Source of the DNA: Streptomyces longhuiensis
GTDB lineage: Bacteria; Actinomycetota; Actinomycetes; Streptomycetales; Streptomycetaceae
Length of the DNA stretch: 64,000 bases
Direction of reading: 5' to 3'
Assembly (NCBI RefSeq): GCF_020616555.1
Contig: NZ_CP085173.1
Coordinates: forward strand, 8,386,001-8,450,000
In this document: positions 32,801 to 41,318 of the stretch, piece by piece
Position numbering within the stretch: the stretch's first letter is position 1
How the letters are laid out: each line of letters begins with the position of its first letter
The notes under the pieces: model-generated
Databases searched by the model: none
What the model was told of the DNA's origin: nothing
What the model saw: the letters and a program-made list of their open reading frames with translations, nothing else
Translations under genes and position numbers: made by a program

Positions 32801-34177
32801 CTACCCCTCGTCGACGAGCGAGCCGAGGATGGCGCGGACGGTCTCCTCGGTGATGTCCGGGTGGAGGAAGGCGAGGCGGGCGACCGTCTCGCCCTCCCAC
32901 ACGCTCGGGGTGACGAAGGCGGTCCCCGAGGCGAGCAGCCTCTTGGACCAGGCGTAGTAGTCCTCCGGCTGCCAGCCGGTGCGACGCACGAGGACCACCG
33001 TCAACTCGGGCTCGCGCAGCAGCTCCAGACCCTCGGTCCGCTCGACGAGGCGGGCGGTGCGACGGGCGATGTCGGCGCCCCGGGCGACGGCGTCGCGGTA
33101 GGCGTCGGTGCCGTGCACGGCCAGCGAGAACCACAGCGGCAGACCGCGGGGGCGGCGCGTGAGGTGGTACGCGTAGTCGCTCGGGTTCCACTCGGTCTCG
33201 TCGTCGGCGCCGTCCGCCCCGTGGATGGCGTCGAGGTAGGAGGCGTCCTGGGTGTGGACCGCGCGGGCCAGCTTCGGGTCGCGGTAGAGCAGCGCGCCGC
33301 AGTCGAAGGGCGCGAACATCCACTTGTGCGGGTCGACGACGAGCGAGTCGGCGTGCTCGATGCCGCGCAGCCGCTCGCGCAGCTCCGGTACGAACAGCGC
33401 CGCGCCGCCGTACGCGGCGTCGATGTGCAGCCACAGGTCACGGGCGCGGGTCTGCTCGGCGACACCCTCGAGGTCGTCGATGATGCCGGCGTTGGTGGTC
33501 CCCGCGGTCGCCACGGCGGCGACGACGGGCGCGCCGCCGTCCCGCTCGGCGGCGTCCAGCGCGGCGCGCAGCGCTTCGCCCGTGAGGCGGTGGTCGGAGG
33601 TGGGCACGACGAGGGGCTCGACGCCGAGGATGCGCAGGGTGTTGCCGACCGAGGAGTGGACCTGGTCGCTGACCGCGATCCGGACCGGAGCGCGCTCGTC
33701 CAGGCCGCGGCGGTGGCGGCCGGTGTCCCGGGCGACGACGAGGGCGGAGAGGTTGCCGGCGGAGCCGCCGCTCACGAAGCAGCCGCCGGCGCCTGCGGGC
33801 AGTCCGGCCAGGTCGGCGAACAGCCGCAGCACCTGGTTCTCCGCCGCGACCGCGCCGGACGCCTCCAGCCAGGAGACGCCGTGCAGCGAGGACGCGGAGA
33901 GCACCATGTCGAAGAGCGCCGCGGCCTTCGTGGGGGCGCCGGGTATGAACGCCAGGAAGGCCGGGTGGTCGCACGAGACGACCGTGGGCTCAAGGGAGTC
34001 GGTGTAGGTGCGCAGCACGTCGGCGGGGGGCTGTGGGGCGGGTCCGATCGCGTCCTTGAGCGCCAGGGTCAGCTCCTGGTGGTCGCCGAGGCGGCCGAGC
34101 GGCGGCTGGTCGAGCCGGAGTCGGTGCAGCAGGTGGTCCATGACCTGCTGAGTGAGGTCCTCGTCGTAAGAGTGCAC
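32801..34177 (-). CDS. PLP-dependent amino-acid decarboxylase (group II, AADC-like)
   Basis: A pyridoxal-phosphate enzyme, 458 aa, removing CO2 from an amino acid, probably aromatic. The PLP lysine lies in VVDPHKWMFAPFDCG near residue 285. LHIDAAYGGAALF, FVSGGSAGNLSALVVAR and the substrate-lid region ECDHPAFLAFIPG-like segment follow group II order. The GTG at 34177 has AGGAGAG 8 bases upstream; longer forms from 34234 or 34282 would cross the operator at 34215. It is probably coregulated with the MHS transporter at 35263 by the GntR regulator between them. Confidence 0.88.
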   Translation of the reverse strand: MHSYDEDLTQQVMDHLLHRLRLDQPPLGRLGDHQELTLALKDAIGPAPQPPADVLRTYTDSLEPTVVSCDHPAFLAFIPGAPTKAAALFDMVLSASSLHGVSWLEASGAVAAENQVLRLFADLAGLPAGAGGCFVSGGSAGNLSALVVARDTGRHRRGLDERAPVRIAVSDQVHSSVGNTLRILGVEPLVVPTSDHRLTGEALRAALDAAERDGGAPVVAAVATAGTTNAGIIDDLEGVAEQTRARDLWLHIDAAYGGAALFVPELRERLRGIEHADSLVVDPHKWMFAPFDCGALLYRDPKLARAVHTQDASYLDAIHGADGADDETEWNPSDYAYHLTRRPRGLPLWFSLAVHGTDAYRDAVARGADIARRTARLVERTEGLELLREPELTVVLVRRTGWQPEDYYAWSKRLLASGTAFVTPSVWEGETVARLAFLHPDITEETVRAILGSLVDEG

Positions 34178-34214
34178 GGGGCGTCTCTCCTGTCGCGCGC
34201 TGCGGAATTGCTTT

Positions 34215-34233
34215 TGGGTCTCAGCTGGACCCA
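34215..34233. promoter_or_regulatory. GntR-type operator of the decarboxylase gene
   Basis: TGGGT-N9-ACCCA, 19 bp, extended to TGGGTC-N7-GACCCA, lies 38 bases before the GTG start. The same TGGGT-N9-ACCCA frame recurs at 35218 before the transporter, which links both genes to the GntR encoded between them. Confidence 0.65.
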
Positions 34234-34333
34234 TTTCGGAGCGTAGGCGTCGCCAGGGGCGCGCGTCAATCGACGGGTGCACGGAGTACGCGTCCCGGGT
34301 CCGGCCGTGGGGGGCGCGGAAGCGCGCCCGGGA

Positions 34334-35095
34334 TCAGTCCTGCGCGGCGAACTGGTCGAGCAGCGCCAGGAACTGGCGGTGCGAGTCGTGCAGGTGATCC
34401 CGCATCCGCGCCTCGGCCGCGTTCCCGTCGCCGGACAGTACGGCGAGCGCGATGGCCTCGTGCTCCTCCCGGAACGCGGAACCGAAGTCCCGCTCCGCCG
34501 GATACACACGGCTCCAGTCGGAGCCGAGCCACAGCGCGTTGCCGCCCACGAACATCTCGGCGCGGGCCCGCGTCACCGCCTCCGCGAGCACCTCGTTGCC
34601 GCCGGCGGTCGCGATGCCGAGATGGAACGCGGTGTCGCAGCGGTGGTACTCGCCGAGGTCGGCGACATCGGTGTCGAGCATGGCCAGCAGTTCGCGGCGG
34701 GCCGCGCCCGCCCCGCGCTCGGCGGCGAGGCGCGCCGCGTACGGCTCGATCGCGAGCCGGTACTCCATGTAGTCGCGCAGCGAGGCCCGGATCGTCGCGG
34801 TGATCGCGGCCCGTGAACCATCCCTGCCGGGCCGGGTGGGCGCCACGCGGGTGCCGCCGTTGCGCCCCAACGTGGTCGTGACCAGGCCTTCGTCGGCCAG
34901 CTCACGCACCGCCTGCCGGACGGTGTTGCGCCCCACCCCGAAGGCGGCGGACAGCTCCCGCTCGGTGGGCAGGCGGTCGCCCGGTCCGAAGCCGCCGAGC
35001 GCGATGCGCTGCCGGAGCGCCTCGGCCACCACGGCGTGCGACGCCGCCTGGCGCGTTCCGGTCGTCCATTCGTCACGACTCTCGCTGTTGCTCAC
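34334..35095 (-). CDS. GntR-family regulator, FCD (FadR) type
   Basis: A 253-aa repressor. The winged helix-turn-helix (FGPGDRLPTERELSAAFGVGRNTVRQAVRELADEGLV) occupies residues 35-72. The all-helical FCD effector domain follows with an R-x3-E start (DYMEYRLAIEPYAARLAAER) and metal-binding-type Asp/His residues in CDTAFHLGIATAGGN and RDHLHDSHRQFL. It begins with GTG after GGGAGAGGG. It lies between the decarboxylase and the transporter, each of which has a matching operator. Confidence 0.9.
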   Translation of the reverse strand: MSNSESRDEWTTGTRQAASHAVVAEALRQRIALGGFGPGDRLPTERELSAAFGVGRNTVRQAVRELADEGLVTTTLGRNGGTRVAPTRPGRDGSRAAITATIRASLRDYMEYRLAIEPYAARLAAERGAGAARRELLAMLDTDVADLGEYHRCDTAFHLGIATAGGNEVLAEAVTRARAEMFVGGNALWLGSDWSRVYPAERDFGSAFREEHEAIALAVLSGDGNAAEARMRDHLHDSHRQFLALLDQFAAQD

Positions 35096-35154
35096 GGCCC
35101 TCTCCCAGCTCGCGGGTCACGCGCGTCCCGTCATGCCCCGGACGGCCATGATAT

Positions 35155-35236
35155 TGGACTTGGCGCGAACCCTATTGACAGCCCCTGGTGAGCGCCTTAG
35201 CGTCGCCCCCACGTTTTTGGGTCCATGGCGAACCCA
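35155..35236 (+). promoter_or_regulatory. Transporter promoter flanked by two GntR-type sites
   Basis: TTGACA (35175-35180), 17 bases, then TAGCGT (35198-35203). TGGGT-N9-ACCCA lies at 35218-35236, just downstream of the -10. A degenerate TGGAC-N9-ACCCT at 35155-35173 abuts the -35. This bracketed layout suggests repression by looping or roadblock, and it also covers the regulator's own promoter region. Confidence 0.65.
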
Positions 35237-35262
35237 ATCGTTGGCCGTGAAGGAGTACGCAC

Positions 35263-36654
35263 ATGAGCAGAGTCGCAGGTGGCGCCACGGACCCGGGAGC
35301 ACGGCGCCGATCCGGGCCGTGGAAGGTCGCCGGAGCATCGATGATCGGCACCAGCGTCGAGTGGTACGACTTCGGCATCTACGCCACCGCCGCCGCGCTC
35401 GTCTTCCCCGAGCTGTTCTTCCCCGAGATGAACCGGGCGCTCGGCACGCTCATGTCGTTCGCGACGCTCTTCGTGGGATCCCTCGGACGCCCGCTCGGCG
35501 CCGTCGTGTTCGGGCACATCGGCGACCGCTACGGCCGTAAGCGTGCCCTGATCTGGTCCATGACCCTCATGGGCGGCGCCACCTTCTGCATCGGCCTGCT
35601 CCCGGGCTACGCCTCCATCGGCGTGGCCGCGCCGCTCCTGCTCGTCCTCATCCGCATGGTCCAGTCGCTCGCGGTCGGCGGCGAGTGGGGCGGCGCCGTG
35701 CTGTTCGCCGTCGAACACGCCCCGCCCCGGCGCCGGGCATTCTTCGGTTCCTTTCCCCAAGTCGGCGACGGGGTCGGCTACTTCATGTCGACCGGCGTCT
35801 TCGCCCTGGCGGCGCTGGCGGGCCATGACGCGCTCGTCGGCTGGGCCTGGCGCCTGCCCTTCCTGCTGTCCGCGGTTCTGGTCCTGGTCGGCCTCGTGAT
35901 CCGCAGTTCCATCGAGGAGTCGCCCGAGTTCGAGGCGGCGCGCCGGGCCGAGGCCGCCGAGGAGAAGCAGGCGGCGCCGCTCGTCGCGGTCGTCCGTGAC
36001 GCCTGGAAGACCTGGCTGCTCGCCTCCGGCGCCTTCCTCATCACGGTCGGCGGCTACTACGTGGTCGTCACCTTCATGTCGACGTACGCCGTCACCGAAC
36101 TCGGCTTCACCGACTCGCAGGTGGCGGGTGCCGGCACGGCCGCCTCCGTCGTCGTCATCGTGTGCACCCCGCTGGCCGCGCTGGTCGCCGACCGCCTGGG
36201 ACTGCGCCGCGTGACGCTGGCCGGCATCCTGCTGCACCTCGTCGTGGCCTTCCCGATGTTCTGGCTCGCCGACACCCGTTCCGTGCCCGGGCTCTGGCTC
36301 GCGATGTGCCTGCCCATGCTCGCCAGCACCGTCGCCTACGCCTCGATCGGCACCCTCATATCGGGCTGGTTCGCTCCTCGGGCGCGCTATACGGGTCTGT
36401 CCATGAGCTACCAGACGGCGGGGCTCATCGGCACGCTGGCCCCGGCGGCGGCCACCTGGCTGTTCAGCGCCGCCGGGGACTCGTGGACCCCCGTCGCCAT
36501 CGCCTTCGCCGCGATGGCGCTGGTCAGCGCGGCCTGCCTCGCCGCGTTCCGGCAGGCGCCTCAGGATCAGGCGCAGGCGGAGCCTGAGGCGCAGGTGGGG
36601 CCGGAATCGGGGGCGGCGCCGGAGTCCGAGGAGCGTCAAGCCGCGAAAAGTTGA
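35263..36654 (+). CDS. MHS-family MFS transporter (metabolite:H+ symporter)
   Basis: A 463-aa twelve-helix permease. The MHS signature SMIGTSVEWYDFGIYATAAAL lies near residue 27, FVGSLGRPLGAVVFGHIGDRYGRKRAL near 75, and QSLAVGGEWGGAVLFAVEH near 130. Relatives carry carboxylates, betaines or aromatic acids. The C-terminus is a Gln/Glu-rich tail. GAAGGAG precedes the ATG. Shared operators imply it imports the substrate of the decarboxylase, or a related compound. Confidence 0.9.
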   Translation: MSRVAGGATDPGARRRSGPWKVAGASMIGTSVEWYDFGIYATAAALVFPELFFPEMNRALGTLMSFATLFVGSLGRPLGAVVFGHIGDRYGRKRALIWSMTLMGGATFCIGLLPGYASIGVAAPLLLVLIRMVQSLAVGGEWGGAVLFAVEHAPPRRRAFFGSFPQVGDGVGYFMSTGVFALAALAGHDALVGWAWRLPFLLSAVLVLVGLVIRSSIEESPEFEAARRAEAAEEKQAAPLVAVVRDAWKTWLLASGAFLITVGGYYVVVTFMSTYAVTELGFTDSQVAGAGTAASVVVIVCTPLAALVADRLGLRRVTLAGILLHLVVAFPMFWLADTRSVPGLWLAMCLPMLASTVAYASIGTLISGWFAPRARYTGLSMSYQTAGLIGTLAPAAATWLFSAAGDSWTPVAIAFAAMALVSAACLAAFRQAPQDQAQAEPEAQVGPESGAAPESEERQAAKS

Positions 36655-36663
36655 TCCGTGGTA

Positions 36664-36697
36664 CCTGGATGGCGCGCTCCCCTGATCGTCATCCAGG
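36664..36697 (+). terminator. Terminator after the MHS transporter
   Basis: CCTGGATG (36664-36671) pairs with CATCCAGG (36690-36697) around an 18-base loop, 9 bases after the stop codon. Confidence 0.6.
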
Positions 36698-36810
36698 AGC
36701 TTGGGGGAGCCCTTGCTGGGTCAGGTCAAGGGGAATCACTTCACTGTGGGTACGAGGTTGCTCCTCGGGCGGGAATGGCGGGAGCGGTCTGAGTAGCGGG
36801 AGGGTCCGGG

Positions 36811-36849
36811 CGGAGGGTGCGCCGAAGTCGGGTGCCCCCGCGCCCTCCG
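36811..36849. terminator. Bidirectional hairpin between convergent genes
   Basis: CGGAGGGTGCG (36811-36821) pairs with CGCGCCCTCCG (36839-36849) with one G-U pair. It ends 5 bases from the stop of the GntR gene at 36854 and probably terminates that gene. Confidence 0.6.
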
Positions 36850-36853
36850 TCGC

Positions 36854-37555
36854 TCAGCCCCCGTCGGGGAGCTGTGTCGCCGCGTCGGAGAAGTAGCGCA
36901 GCGCCGAGTCGCGGGTGCCCGCCACGTGGTGTCGGGCCAGTTCCTCCGCGCGGGCCGCATCACGGTCGCGGATCGCCTCGTACAGGCGCTCGTGCTCCCC
37001 GCACATCGGGTCGCCGTCGTTGAGGTCGGAGGTCAGCCGGAAGAGCCGGCGCAGCCGCGCGTCGAGGGGTGCCATCAGCTCTTGGAGGAGCGGGTTGCCG
37101 GACGCCTCGACGATCTGCTGGTGGAAGTCCGCGTTGTGGGCCACGGCCTGGCGCAGCCGCCCCGCGTCGGAGGACTTGCGGCTGCGCGCCAACAGGCGTT
37201 CCATCGTGCGCAGTTGAGCGCTCGTGGCGTGGCGCGCGGCGAGTCCCGCCGCCAGGCCTTCGAGGTTCTCGCGGACGTCGAAGAGGTACGTGGCGTCCTG
37301 CGCGCCGAAGTCCGTGACGACGGAGCCGCGCCTGGCCTGCACGGTCAGGAACCCCTCCTGTTCGAGCCGCTGCATGGCTTCCCTCAAGGGGATGCGGGAG
37401 ACGCCCAGCTGGTCGGCGAGTTCGCGTTCCACCAGTCGCATGCCCGCCGGGAAGGTCCCCTCGATGATCCGCTCGCGGAGCTCCACGTAGACCCGTTCTC
37501 TCAGGGACTGGTGGGTCTCACCGATCGTGGGGCGGCGGTCAGTGCGGGTGGTCAT
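36854..37555 (-). CDS. GntR-family regulator, FCD type, of the amidohydrolase operon
   Basis: A 233-aa repressor. The winged helix-turn-helix LREAMQRLEQEGFLTVQARRGSVV with ADQLGVSRIPLREAM lies at residues 45-80. The FCD domain has DVRENLEGLAAGLAARHAT, HNADFHQQIVEASGNPLL and a late His (ELARHHVAG). CTGGAGAG precedes the ATG. It is divergent from the amidohydrolase/permease operon, with a TGGTATACCA palindrome in the gap that is the probable binding site. Confidence 0.88.
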   Translation of the reverse strand: MTTRTDRRPTIGETHQSLRERVYVELRERIIEGTFPAGMRLVERELADQLGVSRIPLREAMQRLEQEGFLTVQARRGSVVTDFGAQDATYLFDVRENLEGLAAGLAARHATSAQLRTMERLLARSRKSSDAGRLRQAVAHNADFHQQIVEASGNPLLQELMAPLDARLRRLFRLTSDLNDGDPMCGEHERLYEAIRDRDAARAEELARHHVAGTRDSALRYFSDAATQLPDGG

Positions 37556-37654
37556 CGAGTTCTCTCCAGTGGCGAGCGGGCGCGGCCGTGGCCGCTCCCG
37601 GGGGTGCTCCTGATCATCGCAGACCGCGGAAACAAGATCCCACAGACCATTGCC

Positions 37655-37671
37655 TGGTATTTGGTATACCA
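37655..37671. promoter_or_regulatory. GntR-type palindrome TGGTATACCA with an extra half-site
   Basis: TGGTATACCA (37662-37671) is a perfect palindrome. TGGTAT at 37655-37660 is an additional tandem half-site. FCD-type GntR proteins often bind TNGTnnnACNA-like sites of this shape. It lies about 100 bases from both divergent starts. Confidence 0.6.
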
Positions 37672-37771
37672 GTTAGCTTGTCGTTGTCCGCCGCTCACCA
37701 GCAGCGTTCCGCCGGATTCGCGACCGGCTGGTCAGTCGTGCCGGGCACCGAACGAACAGTTGGAGGAAGTC

Positions 37772-39088
37772 GTGTCGCATCCCGCCGACACCCCGTCGAT
37801 CCCGCTCGCCCCCGAGGTCCTCAGGAACGCCACGCTGCCCGACGGCCGGCGTGCCGACATCCACCTCGCGGACGGCCGGGTCGCTACTTTGGTCGACCAG
37901 CCCGACAAGGCCGGCAGGGCCGATGGTGCCGACACCGGCCGGGGGCCCGCAGCCGGTCCCGGCAGCATCGACCTCGGGGGCGCTCTCGTCCTGCCCGCGC
38001 TCGTCGACGGGCACGCTCACCTGGACAAGACACTGCTCGGCGCGCCCTGGCAGCCGCACCCCACCTCGGCCACGCTGCGCGAACACATCGCGAACGAACG
38101 GGCCCTGCGCGCCTCCGCCGGCGTACCGGTGGCCGACCGGGCCACGGCCCTGGCGCACCGCATGGTGTCCCTCGGCACCGGCCATGTGCGGTCGCACGTC
38201 GACATCGACCCGGACGTGCGCCTGGACGGCCTGCACGCGCTGGTCGAGGTGCGGGAGAAGTTCCGCGACCGGCTGGGTGTCCAGATCGTCGCGTTCCCGC
38301 AGAGCGGCGTGGTCACCGCGCCCGGCGTAGCCGACCTCCTCGACGCGGCACTCTCGGAGGGCGCCGACCTGATCGGCGGCCTCGATCCGGCGGGCTTCGA
38401 CGGAGATGTGGACGGCCAGCTCGACATCGTCTTCGGGCTCGCCGAGCGCCACGGCGCGGGCATCGACATCCATCTGCACGACGGAGGCGTGACCGGCACC
38501 GGGCAGCTACGGGACATCGCGGAGCGCACGGCGGCGCTCGGCCTCAACGGCACCGTCACCGTCAGCCACGCCTACGCCCTCGGAGACGTCGACGCCACCG
38601 AACTCGACCGCACCGCCACCGCCCTGGCCGGGGCCGGAGTGGCGATCATGACCAACGGTCCCCGCCACTCCATGCCGCCCGTCCTGCGCCTGCGCGACCA
38701 CGGCGTCCGTGTCTTCGCCGGCTCGGACAACATCCGCGACACCTGGTGGCCCTACGGCACCGCCGACATGCTCGAACGCGCCACCATCATCGGCCTCCAG
38801 GGTGACCTGATGAGCGACGCGGAACTGCGCCACGCGGCCTCGATGATCACCGATGAGGCTGCCGCGGCACTCGGCCTCACCGGCTACGGCCTCGCCCCCG
38901 GCTGCCGCGCGGACCTCGTGGTGATCGCGGCGGGCGGCGTACCGGAAGCGGTCGCGGCCCACCCGCGGCGCCTCCTGGTCCTGCACGGCGGACGGGTCGT
39001 GGGACCCGCACCCGAGACCGACTTCCCGAACTTCCCGGCCATTTCCGTGACGGGCGGCGACGCCACTGCCCCGCAGGGGGAGCGATGA
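37772..39088 (+). CDS. Amidohydrolase, cytosine-deaminase-like
   Basis: A metal-dependent hydrolase, 438 aa, probably deaminating or opening an N-containing ring. Metal ligands are visible as VDGHAHLDKT near residue 78, GHVRSHVDIDP near 138, GIDIHLHDGG near 233, VSHAY near 270 and FAGSDNIRDTW near 318. This order matches the cytosine deaminase/N-isopropylammelide hydrolase branch. The GTG start follows GGAGGA. The stop overlaps the permease start, so the imported compound is probably the substrate. Confidence 0.87.
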   Translation: MSHPADTPSIPLAPEVLRNATLPDGRRADIHLADGRVATLVDQPDKAGRADGADTGRGPAAGPGSIDLGGALVLPALVDGHAHLDKTLLGAPWQPHPTSATLREHIANERALRASAGVPVADRATALAHRMVSLGTGHVRSHVDIDPDVRLDGLHALVEVREKFRDRLGVQIVAFPQSGVVTAPGVADLLDAALSEGADLIGGLDPAGFDGDVDGQLDIVFGLAERHGAGIDIHLHDGGVTGTGQLRDIAERTAALGLNGTVTVSHAYALGDVDATELDRTATALAGAGVAIMTNGPRHSMPPVLRLRDHGVRVFAGSDNIRDTWWPYGTADMLERATIIGLQGDLMSDAELRHAASMITDEAAAALGLTGYGLAPGCRADLVVIAAGGVPEAVAAHPRRLLVLHGGRVVGPAPETDFPNFPAISVTGGDATAPQGER

Positions 39089-40587
39089 GCATCCAGCAGT
39101 CCACAGCCGAAGCCGCCGTCGGAGCCGCCGGCAGACCCGAACCCGGCGAGGCCGGGCAGGGTGACGACGGAGGTCTCTCCTCCGGACAGATCGGCACCTT
39201 CGATCTCGTCTTCTTCGTCGTGGCAGCTGCCGCGCCGCTCACCGTGCTCGCCGGCGTGGCGCCCATAGCCATCGCCATCGGCGGCCCCGGCGCCCCGCTC
39301 GGCTACCTGATCTCCGGAGCGCTGCTCGTCCTCTTCGCCGCGGGCTTCACGGCCATGAGCCTGTACGTCCGCAACGCCGGCGCCTTCTACGCCTACGTGG
39401 CCCGCGGCCTCGGCCGCACCCTCGGCGTCGGTATCGCCTACGTCGCCGTCGTGTCGTACAACCTCATCACCCCCGGAGTCGCGGCGGCCTTCGGCTACTT
39501 CGCGGCCGGGTCGGTGCACGACGCGACCGGAGCCGACATCCCCTGGTGGGTGCTCTCCGGCATCTGCGTCCTCGCCGTCGGCGTGCTCGGCTGGCTCCGA
39601 GTGACCCTCAGCGCGAAGGTCCTCGGTGTCGCACTGGTCCTCGAAGTGCTGACCCTGCTCATCATGGACGGCGGCATTCTCGGCCACCGGGGCACGGCGG
39701 CCCTCGACGCGCACTCCTTCGACCCGAGCACGCTCGCCACCGGCGGGATCGCGGGCATGTTCGTCATCGTGATCGGCGCCTTCACGGGCTTCGAGGCCAC
39801 CGCCATCTACGCGGAGGAGGCGCGCGAGCCGAGCCGCACCGTCCCGCGTGCCACCTTCATCGCCATCGGGTTCCTCGCCCTGTTCTACTCCGTCGGCGCG
39901 TGGCTCATCATGGGCGCGTTCGGCACGGACAAGGCGGTGGCCATGGCCCGCGCCGCCGCCGGCCCCGAACTCACCTTCAAGGCAGGCGAGCTGTACGTGG
40001 GTGCCTGGCTGGCGGACACCATGCACGCCCTGGTCGTCGTCAGCGCCTTCGCGGCCACCCTCGCCTTCCACAACGCCGCCGCGCGCTACCTCTACGCCCT
40101 CGGACGCGAAGGACTCCTGCCGCGACGACTGGGCGTCGTCTCCGCCCGGCACGGTTCGCCGGGCATCGCGGTGAGCGCACAGACCGTCTTCAACCTCCTC
40201 GTGATCGCCGTCGGGGCAGTGCTGGCCGCCGACCCGTTCTCCCAGGTCCTGATCTGGACCAACAGCATCGCCGTCCTCGGCATCATGGTCATGCAGGCCC
40301 TGGCGGCCCTCGCCGTGTGGGCCTTCTTCCGCCGGGACCGGCGGGGCATGTCGGCCGCCCGGGTGGTGTGGTCCCCGCTGATCGCGTTCGCCGGTCTCGC
40401 ACTCCTCACCGTCCTTGCGGTCCTCCACTTCGACCTTCTGACGGGCGCCTCGGGGACGGTGAACGCCGTCCTCCTGGCACCCCTGCCCGTGGTCCTCGCG
40501 GCAGGCATCTGCATCGCCCTGCGCATCCGGAGCCGGGACCCGCAGCGCTACGCCCGGCTGACCAACATCGACGTCGAAAGGGACTGA
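39085..40587 (+). CDS. APC-family amino-acid/amine permease
   Basis: A 500-aa membrane protein with about twelve helices. IGTFDLVFFVVAAAAPLTVLAG opens the first helix, ATGGIAGMFVIVIGAFTGFEATAIYAEEAREPSRTVPRAT is the typical APC region, and AARYLYALGREGLLPRRLG follows. It has a 35-residue polar N-terminal tail. The ATGA overlap couples it to the amidohydrolase. It probably imports a nitrogen compound for that enzyme, under GntR control. Confidence 0.88.
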   Translation: MSIQQSTAEAAVGAAGRPEPGEAGQGDDGGLSSGQIGTFDLVFFVVAAAAPLTVLAGVAPIAIAIGGPGAPLGYLISGALLVLFAAGFTAMSLYVRNAGAFYAYVARGLGRTLGVGIAYVAVVSYNLITPGVAAAFGYFAAGSVHDATGADIPWWVLSGICVLAVGVLGWLRVTLSAKVLGVALVLEVLTLLIMDGGILGHRGTAALDAHSFDPSTLATGGIAGMFVIVIGAFTGFEATAIYAEEAREPSRTVPRATFIAIGFLALFYSVGAWLIMGAFGTDKAVAMARAAAGPELTFKAGELYVGAWLADTMHALVVVSAFAATLAFHNAAARYLYALGREGLLPRRLGVVSARHGSPGIAVSAQTVFNLLVIAVGAVLAADPFSQVLIWTNSIAVLGIMVMQALAALAVWAFFRRDRRGMSAARVVWSPLIAFAGLALLTVLAVLHFDLLTGASGTVNAVLLAPLPVVLAAGICIALRIRSRDPQRYARLTNIDVERD

Positions 40588-40606
40588 GCCCCTGGCTCCC
40601 GGCGGT

Positions 40607-40641
40607 GAGGTACGTGGACGGCGCGGCCGCCCGCGTACCTC
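40607..40641 (+). terminator. Terminator of the amidohydrolase/permease operon
   Basis: GAGGTACG (40607-40614) pairs with CGTACCTC (40634-40641), with a GC-rich loop that can pair further. It lies 20 bases after the permease stop. Confidence 0.7.
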
Positions 40642-40738
40642 GTCCGTCGGGCGATGAGTTCCGGGAGAGCGCTCGGTCTATGTATGCACGAAGGCCGGAA
40701 GCCCCGCGGACATGTCGGAACAACACCTGGGAGTAGCG

Positions 40739-41317
40739 ATGGGCACCGTAGTCATGCACAACGTCGTTTCCGTGGACGGCTTCATCGCCGACTCGGAGGA
40801 TCAGGTCGGTCCCCTCTTCGACTGGTACTCGAACGGCGACACCGCGATCGGCGTGAACGACAAGGTGTCGGTGTCCGAGGTCTCGGCCGCGTACGTCCGG
40901 CCGATGTGGGCGGGCATCGGGGCGATGGTGATCGGGCGGCACCTGTTCGACATCACCAACGGCTGGGAGGGGGCGCCGCCGGCGGGGGAGCACGTGGTCG
41001 TGGTGTCCCACCGGCCGAGGCCTGAGGGCTGGCATCCCGAGGCGTCGTACCACTTCGTGGACGACGTGGCGCAGGCGGTGGCCAGGGCCAGGGAACTCGC
41101 GGGGGACCGCATCGTCGCCGTGGCCGCCGGCGAGGTGGGCGGGCAGGCGCTCGCGCTGGGTGTGGTGGACGAGGTGGCCATGGACGTCGTGCCCGTCGTC
41201 TTCGGCTCCGGCAAGCGGTACTTCGGCCCCGTCGACGCCCAGCATCTCCTCGAGGATCCCCACGTGGTGATCCAGGGCGACCGCGTACTGCACCTCCGCT
41301 ACAAGGTCCGCCGATAG
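40739..41317 (+). CDS. Dihydrofolate-reductase-like (RibD C-terminal domain) protein
   Basis: A 192-aa NADPH-dependent reductase-fold protein. MHNVVSVDGFIADSEDQVG is the usual start of this group, MVIGRHLFDITNGWEG the second motif, and DEVAMDVVPVVFGSGKRYFG the C-terminal one. The ATG at 40739 has GGGAG 7 bases upstream; one 27 bases earlier lacks it. Substrate unknown. Its stop lies 1 base before the convergent serine hydrolase stop. Confidence 0.85.
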   Translation: MGTVVMHNVVSVDGFIADSEDQVGPLFDWYSNGDTAIGVNDKVSVSEVSAAYVRPMWAGIGAMVIGRHLFDITNGWEGAPPAGEHVVVVSHRPRPEGWHPEASYHFVDDVAQAVARARELAGDRIVAVAAGEVGGQALALGVVDEVAMDVVPVVFGSGKRYFGPVDAQHLLEDPHVVIQGDRVLHLRYKVRR

Positions 41318-41318
41318 T

